A stretch of 64,000 nucleotides of DNA from Nocardia speluncae NBRC 108251 (GTDB lineage: Bacteria; Actinomycetota; Actinomycetes; Mycobacteriales; Mycobacteriaceae): NCBI RefSeq assembly GCF_001613245.1, contig NZ_BDBZ01000028.1, positions 100,900 through 164,899 on the forward strand, written 5' to 3'. Positions 42,467 to 49,728 of this stretch are shown piece after piece. How positions within the stretch are numbered: the first letter of the stretch is position 1; each line of letters begins with the position of its first letter. Both the position numbers and the translations under genes were made by a program. Under the pieces are notes generated by a model. That model saw nothing but the letters and a program-made list of their open reading frames with translations, did not search any database and was not told the origin of the DNA.

Positions 42467-43138
42467 TCACGGCCGGGCCAGTAGTTCGATGACCGAGGAC
42501 ACCTGTTCGGTGGACGGCGTCGGCAGATTGTCCCGGCCGTGGATCAATCCGAGGCCGATATAGACCATCGCGCCCGCTCGTATACCTGCCTGGTTCTCGT
42601 CGAAACCCAGGTCGAGCATGGTGCGTTTGACGGTTTCGAAAACGCGCTGATCCAGGTTGCGTACCGCGGCCGCCACCTTCGGGTTACTGCGTGACCATTC
42701 CCGCACGCCGGTCTCCACGATCCAATGGCGTTGGTCCACCAGCATGGCCGCCATTTTCTCGATCCGTTCCTCCACCGGTATCTCCGCGAATGCGGCCAGG
42801 TCGCGTACGGTTCGGCTCTGTGTTGCGCTCCACCGGTCCGCCATGGCCGTCATGAGTTGCTCGATATCGTCGAAATGCCAGTAGAAGCTGCCCTTCGTAA
42901 CGCCCAGTTCCTGGCACAGCCGCGGGATCTTGATCGCCCCAATACCCTCGCGCGAGAGCAGATTCAGGGCGCCATCGACCCAATCGTCGTAGGAGAGCCG
43001 GGCGGTGCGCCGGCGCTGCCGCTGCTGTGCCTGGGCTTTCTTCGATTTGGGCCGGCCCGGCGCGGCTCGAGCAGCGGGTGGTTCCGCGGCGTCGGAGCCC
43101 GCCGTTATCTTCTCCGACTGTTCGCCGCTGAGTCCCAT
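42467..43138 (-). CDS. TetR family transcriptional regulator
   Basis: One-component repressor. After a basic, disordered N-terminus (SKKAQAQQRQRRRTARLSYD) comes the TetR DNA-binding domain: DGALNLLSREGIGAIKIPRL, then GVTKGSFYWHFDDIEQLMTA, whose GSFYWHF is typical. A ligand-binding helical domain follows. ATG 43138 gives 223 aa; the frame is open to 43267 but without a ribosome site. It is divergent from the truncated MpaB-like gene. The shared region carries CCATAC direct and inverted repeats that could be its operator. Confidence 0.88.
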   Translation of the reverse strand: MGLSGEQSEKITAGSDAAEPPAARAAPGRPKSKKAQAQQRQRRRTARLSYDDWVDGALNLLSREGIGAIKIPRLCQELGVTKGSFYWHFDDIEQLMTAMADRWSATQSRTVRDLAAFAEIPVEERIEKMAAMLVDQRHWIVETGVREWSRSNPKVAAAVRNLDQRVFETVKRTMLDLGFDENQAGIRAGAMVYIGLGLIHGRDNLPTPSTEQVSSVIELLARP

Positions 43139-43268
43139 ACACCGATGGTAGGGGAGTCGTTCGGCGGGCTCGGAGGATCGGGTGATTACGGCTGTCGTGG
43201 GTGGTTCACCGCATGTGGCCGGGGTTATGGGACGGGATTGTCTCGGGGAAGAATGATCTTCCCGCACT

Positions 43269-43309
43269 CCATACTATTTAGTACTGTTACTCCATACATT
43301 GAAGTATGG
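43269..43309. promoter_or_regulatory. Candidate TetR operator with CCATAC repeats
   Basis: CCATAC occurs at 43269-43274 and again at 43292-43297, where it forms an inverted repeat with GTATGG (43304-43309) across a 6-nt spacer. The intervening sequence is AT-rich in a GC-rich genome. The location between two divergent genes suits an operator. Confidence 0.5.
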
Positions 43310-43829
43310 TCTGCGGTGGGAGCCGGCCCGTGGCATCGGTCAGGGCGCGTTGCTGCATTTCCAGAAGTACATGGGCTATCTGCTCGGCGTCCGGCTCACC
43401 TGGCATCCGGAAACCGTGCCCGACACCTTGCGGGTCATGGCGATGACGTTGATCGCCCGTGCCCACGACTCCGGCGAGCAGGGTGCCGAGCTCATCGAGT
43501 CCTATCCCGCGGCGTTCGCGCCCCGCCCGGACCAGCGCGGATTCGCCCGGCTGCGGGCGCACTACAACCACCGGATCAACTCCGCCTACTCTGCTCTGTA
43601 CATGCTGCCCACTACACGTCGGAAGTACCGGATGCCGGCGGCATTCCCCTGGGTGCTGTTGCCGATCGCCCGGATTCCACTGGTTACCGTGGTGGAATTG
43701 GCGCGACGAGTTCCACCGATCGGACGTTTGCACGAAAAGGCGATGCTCTGGCATCGAGAGAACTGGTATCGCGAACAGATGCAGGGCCGCGAGGCGGAGT
43801 TCGAGGCCACCGGCGCCCTGCGCAGGTGA
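43299..43829 (+). pseudogene. 5'-truncated MpaB/DUF2236-type oxygenase gene
   Basis: The 176-residue reading frame matches the C-terminal part of the MpaB/rubber-oxygenase-like (DUF2236) family: HFQKYMGYLLGVRLTWHPET, then the C-terminal helix region RLHEKAMLWHRENWYREQ. The family is usually about 280-400 aa and its N-terminal haem-binding part is missing; no continuation is visible upstream in any frame. The only start is a TTG at 43299 inside a palindrome, without a ribosome site. It is probably a remnant after a deletion. A frameshift within a larger ancestral gene is the alternative. A complete paralogue is at 47908-48819. Confidence 0.6.
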
Positions 43830-43857
43830 ACGCTCAGTTCTCGCCGGGTAGGCTTGT

Positions 43858-43887
43858 TTGACGGTACACGTGCCGGAACGCTACTGT
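43858..43887 (+). promoter_or_regulatory. Promoter of tRNA-Ala
   Basis: TTGACG (43858-43863), 18 nt, TACTGT (43882-43887), a good vegetative promoter 35 nt upstream of the tRNA. Confidence 0.6.
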
Positions 43888-43922
43888 TTCGCAGGCAACA
43901 TACCGTGGTGGCACGTATGCCC

Positions 43923-43995
43923 GGGGCCTTAGCTCAATTGGCAGAGCACTGCCTTTGCAAGGCAGGGGTTAGGGGTTCGATTCCCCTAGGCTCCA
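43923..43995 (+). tRNA. tRNA-Ala (TGC)
   Basis: A complete 73-nt cloverleaf. The acceptor GGGGCCT / AGGCTCC contains one G-U pair, the anticodon loop TTTGCAA reads TGC, and the T-arm AGGGG-TTCGATT-CCCCT is perfect. CCA is not encoded. This is the position of mycobacterial alaT. Confidence 0.97.
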
Positions 43996-44000
43996 CAAAA

Positions 44001-44038
44001 AGCGCCCTCTACCTGCAAGTTCAGGTGGGGGGCGTTTA
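44001..44038 (+). terminator. Terminator after tRNA-Ala
   Basis: A GCGCCC...GGGCG outer stem and an ACCTG/CAGGT inner stem with a 6-nt loop, ending in GTTTATC. It starts 6 nt after the tRNA. Confidence 0.7.
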
Positions 44039-44130
44039 TCTTTCCTGTCGAAACGCCGAAATCTCCGGCTTGCCCTCGCGAACCGCTGCGGACGCTCGGC
44101 TGTTGTGGCGCAACGTCATTGCGGTGCGCG

Positions 44131-44475
44131 TCAGCAGGCGACGCCCATCAGATGACCGCGGTGCCGATCGCCCCATTCCTCCAAGGGGCGCAAGGCGCGA
44201 GCGAGTTCTTCACCCAGGGCGGTGAGTGAGTATTCGACCCGGGGCGGGACCTCCGGATAGACCTCGCGATGCACGACTTCGGCGGCCTGCAGCTGACGGA
44301 GGTTCTCTGTCAGCACTTTTTCGCTGACCCCGGTCAGTGCCCGGTGGATCTGTCCGAAGCGCTGTGGCCCCGCACCCAGGACCCACATCAGATGCAGTTT
44401 CCACTTGCCGCCGACCACATCGATTGCCAGGGACATACCGCACACATCGTGATCTGCATCACTCACACCGGTCAT
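44131..44475 (-). CDS. HxlR family transcriptional regulator
   Basis: Winged-helix regulator of the HxlR/YodB class, which often senses reactive electrophiles through an N-terminal cysteine. The typical core is LAIDVVGGKWKLHLMWVL, then RFGQIHRALTGVSEKVLTEN and YSLTALGEELARALRPLEEW. Cys12 lies just before the first helix, where sensor cysteines are found in this family. Length is 114 aa. It is divergent from an NAD(P)-dependent oxidoreductase, which it probably controls; a 12-bp palindrome lies between them. Confidence 0.92.
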   Translation of the reverse strand: MTGVSDADHDVCGMSLAIDVVGGKWKLHLMWVLGAGPQRFGQIHRALTGVSEKVLTENLRQLQAAEVVHREVYPEVPPRVEYSLTALGEELARALRPLEEWGDRHRGHLMGVAC

Positions 44476-44522
44476 TGCGACCTCCCGACCTCATTACGGA
44501 CTTCGAGGTGGGCAACCCACCC

Positions 44523-44534
44523 GAACGTACGTTC
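44523..44534. promoter_or_regulatory. Candidate HxlR operator
   Basis: GAACGTACGTTC is a perfect 12-bp palindrome, 48 nt from the HxlR start and 79 nt from the oxidoreductase start, in the shared promoter region. Confidence 0.5.
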
Positions 44535-44612
44535 TTGTCCACATTACCTGCGGGAATGAGTATCGGTTCCGGCGCCGACAAACAGTTCGACACTGATGGA
44601 AGAGAGAATCCG

Positions 44613-45491
44613 ATGTCTCAGCAGCACACTCGGTCGGTCAGCGTGATCGGCTTGGGTCCCATGGGGCAGGCCATGGTGCGGGCTTTCCTGGCCGCGGGGA
44701 TCGAGGTCACCGTATGGAATCGCAGCCCGGAGAAGGCCGAAGCCATGGTCGAGGCGGGTGCGCGGCGGGCGGCGACGGTGGCCGAGGCGCTGGCCGCGGG
44801 TGAGGTAACCGTCCTGAGTTTGACGCATTACGCCGCGATGTACGACGTGCTCGGCCAGGCGACCGCCGAGTTGCGCGGGAGAGTGATCGTGAATCTATCG
44901 TCGGATTCACCGGAGAATGCCCGCAGGGGCGGGCAGTGGGTGCGTTCGCACGGTGCCCGCTTCCTGTCCGGGGGATTCATGTCGGCGGGTGACAATATCG
45001 CCCACCCTGCTTCCTACATCTTCTACAGCGGGCCGCGGGACGTATTCGATGCTCACGCCGGACTGTTGCGGCCGCTGAGTCCGCAGGAGTATCTGGGGGA
45101 CGACGACGGTTTGGCGCAGGTTTTCTACCAGGCGCTGCTGATCGTCTTCCACCCGTGGATGCTCGCCTTCGATCAGGCCCTGGCCCTGGTCCAGCGCTCC
45201 GGCAACGATATCGACCGATTCCTGCCGTATGCGCTGCGTTCTGCGGAGGCATATCCGTTCTTCATGGCCGAGTACGCCGCGGCCGCTCAGAAGGGCGGAT
45301 GGGGCGATCTCGCGTCCTTCGCAATGATGGACGCCGGCGCGCAGCACATCATCGACGCAAGCGAGGATGCCGGTGTGGATGCCACCCTGTCCCGTACTGC
45401 ACAGGGGCTCTGGCGTCGGGCGAGGGCGGCCAGTACCGAAGCCGGGCGGCCGGTCTCAGTTTTCGAGTTGATGGTGGGGTCAACTGCTTGA
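44613..45491 (+). CDS. NAD(P)-dependent oxidoreductase, beta-hydroxyacid dehydrogenase/imine reductase type
   Basis: A two-domain oxidoreductase. The N-terminal Rossmann domain has VIGLGPMGQAMVRAFLAAG with the arginine NRSPEKAE after it, pointing to NADP(H). The all-helical C-terminal domain resembles imine reductases (GGFMSAGDNIAHPASYIFYS, PLSPQEYLGDDDGLAQVFYQ). The catalytic Lys of classical beta-hydroxyacid dehydrogenases is not evident, which supports the imine-reductase-like group; the substrate is unknown. ATG 44613 gives 292 aa; an in-frame ATG at 44557 is possible. Transcription is likely controlled by the divergent HxlR gene. Confidence 0.85.
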   Translation: MSQQHTRSVSVIGLGPMGQAMVRAFLAAGIEVTVWNRSPEKAEAMVEAGARRAATVAEALAAGEVTVLSLTHYAAMYDVLGQATAELRGRVIVNLSSDSPENARRGGQWVRSHGARFLSGGFMSAGDNIAHPASYIFYSGPRDVFDAHAGLLRPLSPQEYLGDDDGLAQVFYQALLIVFHPWMLAFDQALALVQRSGNDIDRFLPYALRSAEAYPFFMAEYAAAAQKGGWGDLASFAMMDAGAQHIIDASEDAGVDATLSRTAQGLWRRARAASTEAGRPVSVFELMVGSTA

Positions 45492-45564
45492 TCCCGGTCT
45501 CGGTGCCCGGTTTTCGACCCCACCACGAGTGTGGTCGCCGGGCGCCCGGCTGCCCGGTTGTGTA

Positions 45565-46128
45565 TCAGCGGCTGTCGTTGCCGTCCGATCGGCGTGCCTT
45601 TTGCGCGATCTGCGCGGCGTATTCCTGATGGCCGACCCCGGGGAGCTCCTCGAGGGTGAGACCTTCGATGTCCCACCGGGGGCGGGCGTCGGCGATGAAA
45701 CGGATGGCGTCGCGTACGAACCGCCGACCGGCCGGTTGGCCGATATGTGCGGAGGGGGTGTGCAAGCGGAACCATCCGAGGAGATCTCCAGCGGTGCCGT
45801 CGATTCCAGTGGCGGTGACAGGGTCGTCCGAATCGCCCGTGTCCGGGAGCAGAAGACTGGTGGGGGAGACCCCGAGTGCGACTGCGAGCGCCATCAGATC
45901 GTCCACATCGACCCGGCGCTCGCCGCGCTCGATTCGCGACAGCCCCAGAACCGGGATAGGCCGGTCGAGGGCCTCGAGCCTGCGCGCCAGATCGGCGTAT
46001 CCCAGGTTCATCAGAGTGCGGTAGCGGAGGACGTTTTTCCGGACAGTATCCCCGGTCGGGCCGAGCGGGTTCTTCTTGATCACCACCTGACCAGGTTTAT
46101 CTATCGAAATGATCGCGTCAAGAATCAA
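45565..46128 (-). CDS. XRE-type helix-turn-helix regulator
   Basis: Cytoplasmic DNA-binding protein. The HTH lies near residues 30-90: VRKNVLRYRTLMNLGYADLA, RRLEALDRPIPVLGLSRIER, then DVDDLMALAVALGVSPTSLL. The C-terminal half has no recognised domain. Length is 187 aa from the ATG at 46128; the conserved part (IKKNPLGPTG) begins about 15 residues in, so a later start such as GTG 46083 is possible. The region upstream carries several CTATCGAAA-type repeats and an inverted repeat, which look like operators. Confidence 0.82.
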   Translation of the reverse strand: MILDAIISIDKPGQVVIKKNPLGPTGDTVRKNVLRYRTLMNLGYADLARRLEALDRPIPVLGLSRIERGERRVDVDDLMALAVALGVSPTSLLLPDTGDSDDPVTATGIDGTAGDLLGWFRLHTPSAHIGQPAGRRFVRDAIRFIADARPRWDIEGLTLEELPGVGHQEYAAQIAQKARRSDGNDSR

Positions 46129-46172
46129 TTCGATAGACCGCTGGAACGGCGTCCGGCCGTCGGCGATTCGCT

Positions 46173-46209
46173 ATTCCCATCACTTCGATCACATCGAAAT
46201 GATGGGAAT
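46173..46209. repeat. 37-nt inverted repeat upstream of the XRE gene
   Basis: Two 16-nt arms with one mismatch (left ATTCCCATCACTTCGA) and a 5-nt spacer TCACA. The repeat lies between the 3' end of the methyltransferase gene and the start of the XRE gene. CTATCGAAA / TTTCGATAG copies nearby (about 46101, 46130 and 46217) suggest a regulatory region. A terminator for the methyltransferase is possible, but the arms are AT-rich. Confidence 0.6.
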
Positions 46210-46241
46210 CACTATCTTTTCGATAGCGTCCGAAACGCTCT

Positions 46242-46913
46242 TCAATTCGAGCGGACCAACAGGAGTGCCGCCTGCGGAGTCGGTTCCGCTCCGGCCGGTG
46301 CCCGGACGAAACGCATATCGACGGTGAAACCGGCGGCTTCCGCAGATGCGGCCGCCTCCTCAGGGGCGATCCGGTGGAAATCCAGCGAGACCGGAAACCC
46401 GAATCCTTCGTCGTAATGCTTTACCTCGGTGCCTGCTTGGAACCCGAGCAGCAAATGTCCGCCCGGCCGCAGTACGCGGTGGAACTCGGCCAGGACCCCA
46501 GGGCGTGCGGCCGGCGGAATATGGATCAGGGAGTACCAGGCGACTACGGCCCCCAGCGCGCCATCCGAGATCTCGAGCGCGGTCATGGAACCCACGGCGA
46601 ATCGGATATCCGGATGGTGGCGCCGGGCGAGTTCGACCATGGCCGGGGACAGGTCGATTCCGCGTATCGACAGACCGTGCTCGGAAAGGAATCCGGTTAC
46701 CCGGCCGGGGCCGCACCCGATATCGATTACCGGCTCGCCCGGTCCGACTACTTCGGCGAAGGCGGCGAGTATCGCTCGCTGCCACGGGCTGGTATCGAGT
46801 TCGCCGGCGAAATTCTCGGCGTACGCCGCCGCGATGGTGTCGTAGCCGGTGCGGGTGTCGGTGAGGAAGGATGCTTCTGGCACAGAGGCACCGTACCGGC
46901 GTGCCGAGGGCAC
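46242..46913 (-). CDS. Class I SAM-dependent methyltransferase
   Basis: A 223-aa methyltransferase with motif I VIDIGCGPGRVTGFLSEHG near residue 62, motif II IRGIDLSPAMVELARRHHP and post-motif VLRPGGHLLLGFQ. The N-terminus TRTGYDTIAAAYAENFAGEL is common in small-molecule methyltransferases of this type. The substrate is unknown. It is divergent from the cold-shock-domain gene, with 77 nt between the two starts. Confidence 0.9.
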   Translation of the reverse strand: MPSARRYGASVPEASFLTDTRTGYDTIAAAYAENFAGELDTSPWQRAILAAFAEVVGPGEPVIDIGCGPGRVTGFLSEHGLSIRGIDLSPAMVELARRHHPDIRFAVGSMTALEISDGALGAVVAWYSLIHIPPAARPGVLAEFHRVLRPGGHLLLGFQAGTEVKHYDEGFGFPVSLDFHRIAPEEAAASAEAAGFTVDMRFVRAPAGAEPTPQAALLLVRSN

Positions 46914-46990
46914 CGTTCGTGACGTCGACGGGCACTGAGCGTACGTTTGATGGTGTCGACCAAGACATCACGAGTGGAGAAGACCTGGTA

Positions 46991-47278
46991 ATGACCCCTT
47001 CGGAGTCTGCCGCGCCCGGCATCGACCGATCGGATTGGAGACGGGGGAGAGTCTTCTGGTTCGACTCCGAGAAAGGGTTCGGCTATATCAAGCCCGACGA
47101 CGGGACCGAACAAGTCTTCGTGGAGTACCGGTGCATAGAAACCGACGGCTACCGGACCCTGCACGCCGGGCAACCGGTGACGTTCGTCAGCATGGCCCGC
47201 CCCCGTGGTCATGAAGCCGTGACGGTTCGCCCGGCGGCCGGCCAACCCGAACCCGGCGTCGGAGCCGAACCGGCCTGA
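46991..47278 (+). CDS. Cold-shock-domain protein with altered RNA-binding motif
   Basis: A 95-aa protein with one cold-shock domain (about residues 15-80): GRVFWFDSEKGFGYIKPDDG, then QVFVEYRCIETDGYRTLHAG. RNP1 is KGFGYI, close to the usual KGFGFI. RNP2 reads VFVEY where CspA-type proteins have VFVHY. The last 15 residues are an unrelated Pro/Glu/Ala tail. The ATG at 46991 has GGAGAAG upstream. Nucleic-acid binding is likely but may differ in affinity from classical Csp proteins. It is convergent with the thioesterase gene. Confidence 0.85.
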   Translation: MTPSESAAPGIDRSDWRRGRVFWFDSEKGFGYIKPDDGTEQVFVEYRCIETDGYRTLHAGQPVTFVSMARPRGHEAVTVRPAAGQPEPGVGAEPA

Positions 47279-47294
47279 TCTCGGCGGGCAGCGC

Positions 47295-47807
47295 TCAGCG
47301 GCGTATCCCCATGGCGCCGCACACCGGGACAGGCCAGTCTGCCGTGTCGGCTGCCAGTTCACGATCGATGGCGGTGGCGACATCGGCTGCGAACGGGGCA
47401 GCCGATCGAGTGCGCAGATCCACATGGATCGCGGCGATCTCGAGTGTGCAGCTCAGACGCCGGGTGGTGTCGTTCACCAACAGGGCGACCATATGAACCA
47501 CCTTGTCGGAGCGATCCACGCCCCGCACGTAGACCGAAACTTCTTCGCCGACCCGGGTTTCGGCGTAGTAGCGGATGTGATGCTCGGCGGTGAAGAATCC
47601 GGTGCCGCGGCTCGCGCGGTAGTCGTCGGTGAGTCCGATGCGTTCGAAAACCTGTCCACCGGCTTCGACACACAGGTCGAAGTAGTGCCTGATGTTCATA
47701 TGGTCGTTCTCGTCCCGGAAGCTCTCGGGGACCCTGATCGGACCGAGTTCGCGCGGCAGCCGGACGACCTGTTCATATTCGGGAAGTGTGGTGGTGGTGC
47801 TGGTCAC
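47295..47807 (-). CDS. Acyl-CoA thioesterase, hotdog fold
   Basis: A 170-aa 4HBT-type thioesterase. The hotdog core reads VPESFRDENDHMNIRHYFDL (with the Asp/Asn-rich active-site region), then TGFFTAEHHIRYYAETRVGE and VVHMVALLVNDTTRRLSCTL. It probably hydrolyses acyl-CoA; the substrate is not evident. GTG 47807 is chosen because AGGAG lies 8 nt upstream; the frame is open to 48062 but that part lies in the spacer with the oxygenase gene. It is downstream of, and on the same strand as, the MpaB-type oxygenase, 100 nt away, so they may be co-transcribed. Confidence 0.82.
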   Translation of the reverse strand: MTSTTTTLPEYEQVVRLPRELGPIRVPESFRDENDHMNIRHYFDLCVEAGGQVFERIGLTDDYRASRGTGFFTAEHHIRYYAETRVGEEVSVYVRGVDRSDKVVHMVALLVNDTTRRLSCTLEIAAIHVDLRTRSAAPFAADVATAIDRELAADTADWPVPVCGAMGIRR

Positions 47808-47907
47808 GGTCGGTACTCCTGACGAACTCGGCTTGTCCCGAAGTGTATCGATGCAGAAGCCGGCCCCCCGGGCGAGGCACGCCTCCGGGGGGCCGTTCGC
47901 CGGTCGG

Positions 47908-48819
47908 TCAGAGCGGCCGGATATCGATGATCTTGCGCAGCCGAGCCTTGTCGCGTTCGAGTTTCCGGGCTTCGTAGGCGATGGGGAAGTAGCGCAACCG
48001 CTCCGGCAGCAACGGGACCAGCCGGGCGATGAACCAGCCCAGGATCCGCAGTTTGCGCTCATCGGATTCGGTCCAGGCGAGTCCCAGTTTTCGCCGTGCC
48101 ACTTCGGGGGTGGTGCCGACGGTCACGAAGTGCTGCATCCGCCCGAACGGGCCGGTCACTGCGCGCCACACCGGATGCAGTACATGAGGCAGTTGGGTCG
48201 GCGGGGCGATCGTTCGGATGACCTTCAGATAGTCCTTTGCGGTCTGAGTGGCTTCCAAATGGTTTTCCACCTGGTCTGCGAAGAACTTCTCGAAGTCGGC
48301 GTAGGACGCCGGCAGCTCCTTGGGCGGTACGTAGAAGTTCCGCATCAGCTGTACCGTCTCGCGGTAGTAGTCTTCCTTCTCTGCCGTGGTCAGCGGACGT
48401 TTCGCGAAGTATTCGGCATTCTCGGCGAAGGCGAAGGTGCCGGTGTGCAGCACCCAAGCCCAGGGTCCGCTGGACAGGGCTGTGTGGCGTTTCCCGTCGG
48501 CGTCGGTGGTGTTGAGGGTGGCGTGCATTTTGCGCAGCCGGTCCGTTTCGCCGAGCGATTCTTCGCCACCGTAGGTCCACATCATCACCGCGGACAGGCT
48601 GCGCAGGGCACGGCCGATGGGGTCGGTACGGAAGGTGGAGTGGGCATCGACCACCGCGGAGATCGAGGGCTCCATGGTCTGCAGCAGGAAGGCCGAACCC
48701 GCGGTCAGCGAAAAGGTGACCAGGCCGACTTCTTCCCAGGTTCGGGTGCCGGGACCGAATGGCCGGCGCTCGGCCGGAGCGTGGGTGTCGATGGCTGCGA
48801 CGTCTACAGACGCGGTCAT
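47908..48819 (-). CDS. MpaB/DUF2236 family oxygenase
   Basis: A 303-aa protein of the MpaB / rubber-oxygenase-like (DUF2236) family, haem enzymes that in known cases cleave isoprenoid double bonds or oxidise lipids; the substrate here is unknown. Family features are RALRSLSAVMMWTYGGEES near the N-terminus, MHATLNTTDADGKRHTALS, then GPWAWVLHTGTFAFAENAEY, and a C-terminal helical part. ATG 48819 has GGGAGA 6 nt upstream. It is followed by a thioesterase gene on the same strand, hinting at lipid metabolism. Confidence 0.85.
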   Translation of the reverse strand: MTASVDVAAIDTHAPAERRPFGPGTRTWEEVGLVTFSLTAGSAFLLQTMEPSISAVVDAHSTFRTDPIGRALRSLSAVMMWTYGGEESLGETDRLRKMHATLNTTDADGKRHTALSSGPWAWVLHTGTFAFAENAEYFAKRPLTTAEKEDYYRETVQLMRNFYVPPKELPASYADFEKFFADQVENHLEATQTAKDYLKVIRTIAPPTQLPHVLHPVWRAVTGPFGRMQHFVTVGTTPEVARRKLGLAWTESDERKLRILGWFIARLVPLLPERLRYFPIAYEARKLERDKARLRKIIDIRPL

Positions 48820-48989
48820 GCGGATCTCCCTTGATCTACGACATCGATCTAATGAGACGATAATACTCCAAATCTCTCACCATTGCGGCGATGGTGGTGG
48901 TGAAGTGTGCACCGGGGAGAGTGGCGGAAACGGATTCTTCGTGGGAGTCCCGGATACCGCGCGATATCGCACCCGGCCCGGACATGAGA

Positions 48990-49028
48990 GCGGGCCTCGG
49001 CGAAGGGGGGGAGTTTGCCGAGGCCCGC
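48990..49028. repeat. Hairpin 1 with G-rich loop
   Basis: A 12-bp perfect stem GCGGGCCTCGGC / GCCGAGGCCCGC enclosing a 15-nt loop that contains GGGGGGGAG. Confidence 0.75.
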
Positions 49029-49033
49029 ATAAG

Positions 49034-49058
49034 GTCGGCCCGGGGGGGAGGGGCCGAC
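49034..49058. repeat. Hairpin 2 with identical G-rich loop
   Basis: An 8-bp perfect stem GTCGGCCC / GGGCCGAC; the 9-nt loop is GGGGGGGAG, the same 9-mer as in the loop of the adjacent hairpin, 5 nt away. Confidence 0.75.
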
Positions 49059-49464
49059 GCGTTCGATCCTACGCGATGATCCGTATTTGCGCGTATAAGG
49101 GGCCTAGTACTTTCCGACTTTTTCTGGTGCCGATCACAACTCTCCCATCGGGGGTGACGTGGTGCCCCTTCCGATGCCGGCGCGGTGCGCCGGAAGCTAT
49201 CGAAAGTGCTGCTATGCAGTCCTTTTCGGCGGCGAAGACCGTACCGGGCCAGCCATCCGAACCGGCCCCGCCGCCATCGGCACAGCCGGTGTAACCGCCG
49301 GAGTTGTCGGAGGTCGATGCCACTATGCGGCTGTGCCTCCCGGTCGTGAGTTCCAACACTTCGGCGGCGTCGCCGATAGCGCGCGGATCCGAGTACCGCT
49401 GCCCGCCGAATCGAGTAGTCCGCTACGCGCGATCGGGCCGGCCGGGGCGAGGAGTATCGAAACC

Positions 49465-49520
49465 GGTCGCACCCCGTACCGGCTACCCCGAGCACAGCCG
49501 GGCCGGGGTGCGGCCCCTTT
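49465..49520 (+). terminator. Terminator-like hairpin with no obvious gene upstream
   Basis: The outer stem GCACCCC / GGGGTGC and an inner CCGGCT / AGCCGG pairing are followed by CGGCCCCTTTTC. In plus orientation it looks like an intrinsic terminator, yet no plus-strand gene is recognised just before it. Confidence 0.5.
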
Positions 49521-49728
49521 TCATGCATGGCCCCGCTGGTTCGTTCACGGACACCGCCGGACTGCCCGGTCAGCCGGACAACCGGATAAATCGGATGAAA
49601 AGCCCGCCGCTCGCGACAATACTGGCCCGTTACACGGCCGTTCGCCGGATGCGCTCAGGTCGATGGCCCACTACCGCCATCGGCGATACACCGACTCTGC
49701 CCCGCATATCACTCGAATCAGGAGAATC

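Larger units (their letters stand above)
48820..49728. other. 909-nt gene-free region with hairpins
   Basis: No supported gene. A 96-codon frame on the minus strand (49069-49359) uses rare codons such as TTA, CTA and ATA at its end and resembles nothing known. Features seen: two adjacent hairpins with G-rich loops (48990-49058), and a terminator-like hairpin followed by TTTT (49465-49520). The region between must contain the promoters of the oxygenase (left) and the exporter (right). Confidence 0.6.

Noticed and set aside
49069..49359. 96-codon minus-strand frame in the gap before the DrrAB-type exporter
   Set aside because: It ends with several codons rare in this genome (TTA, CTA, ATA), has no family resemblance and no convincing start.
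49360..49464. A possible tRNA before the 49465 terminator
   Set aside because: No cloverleaf with paired acceptor and T arms could be drawn.
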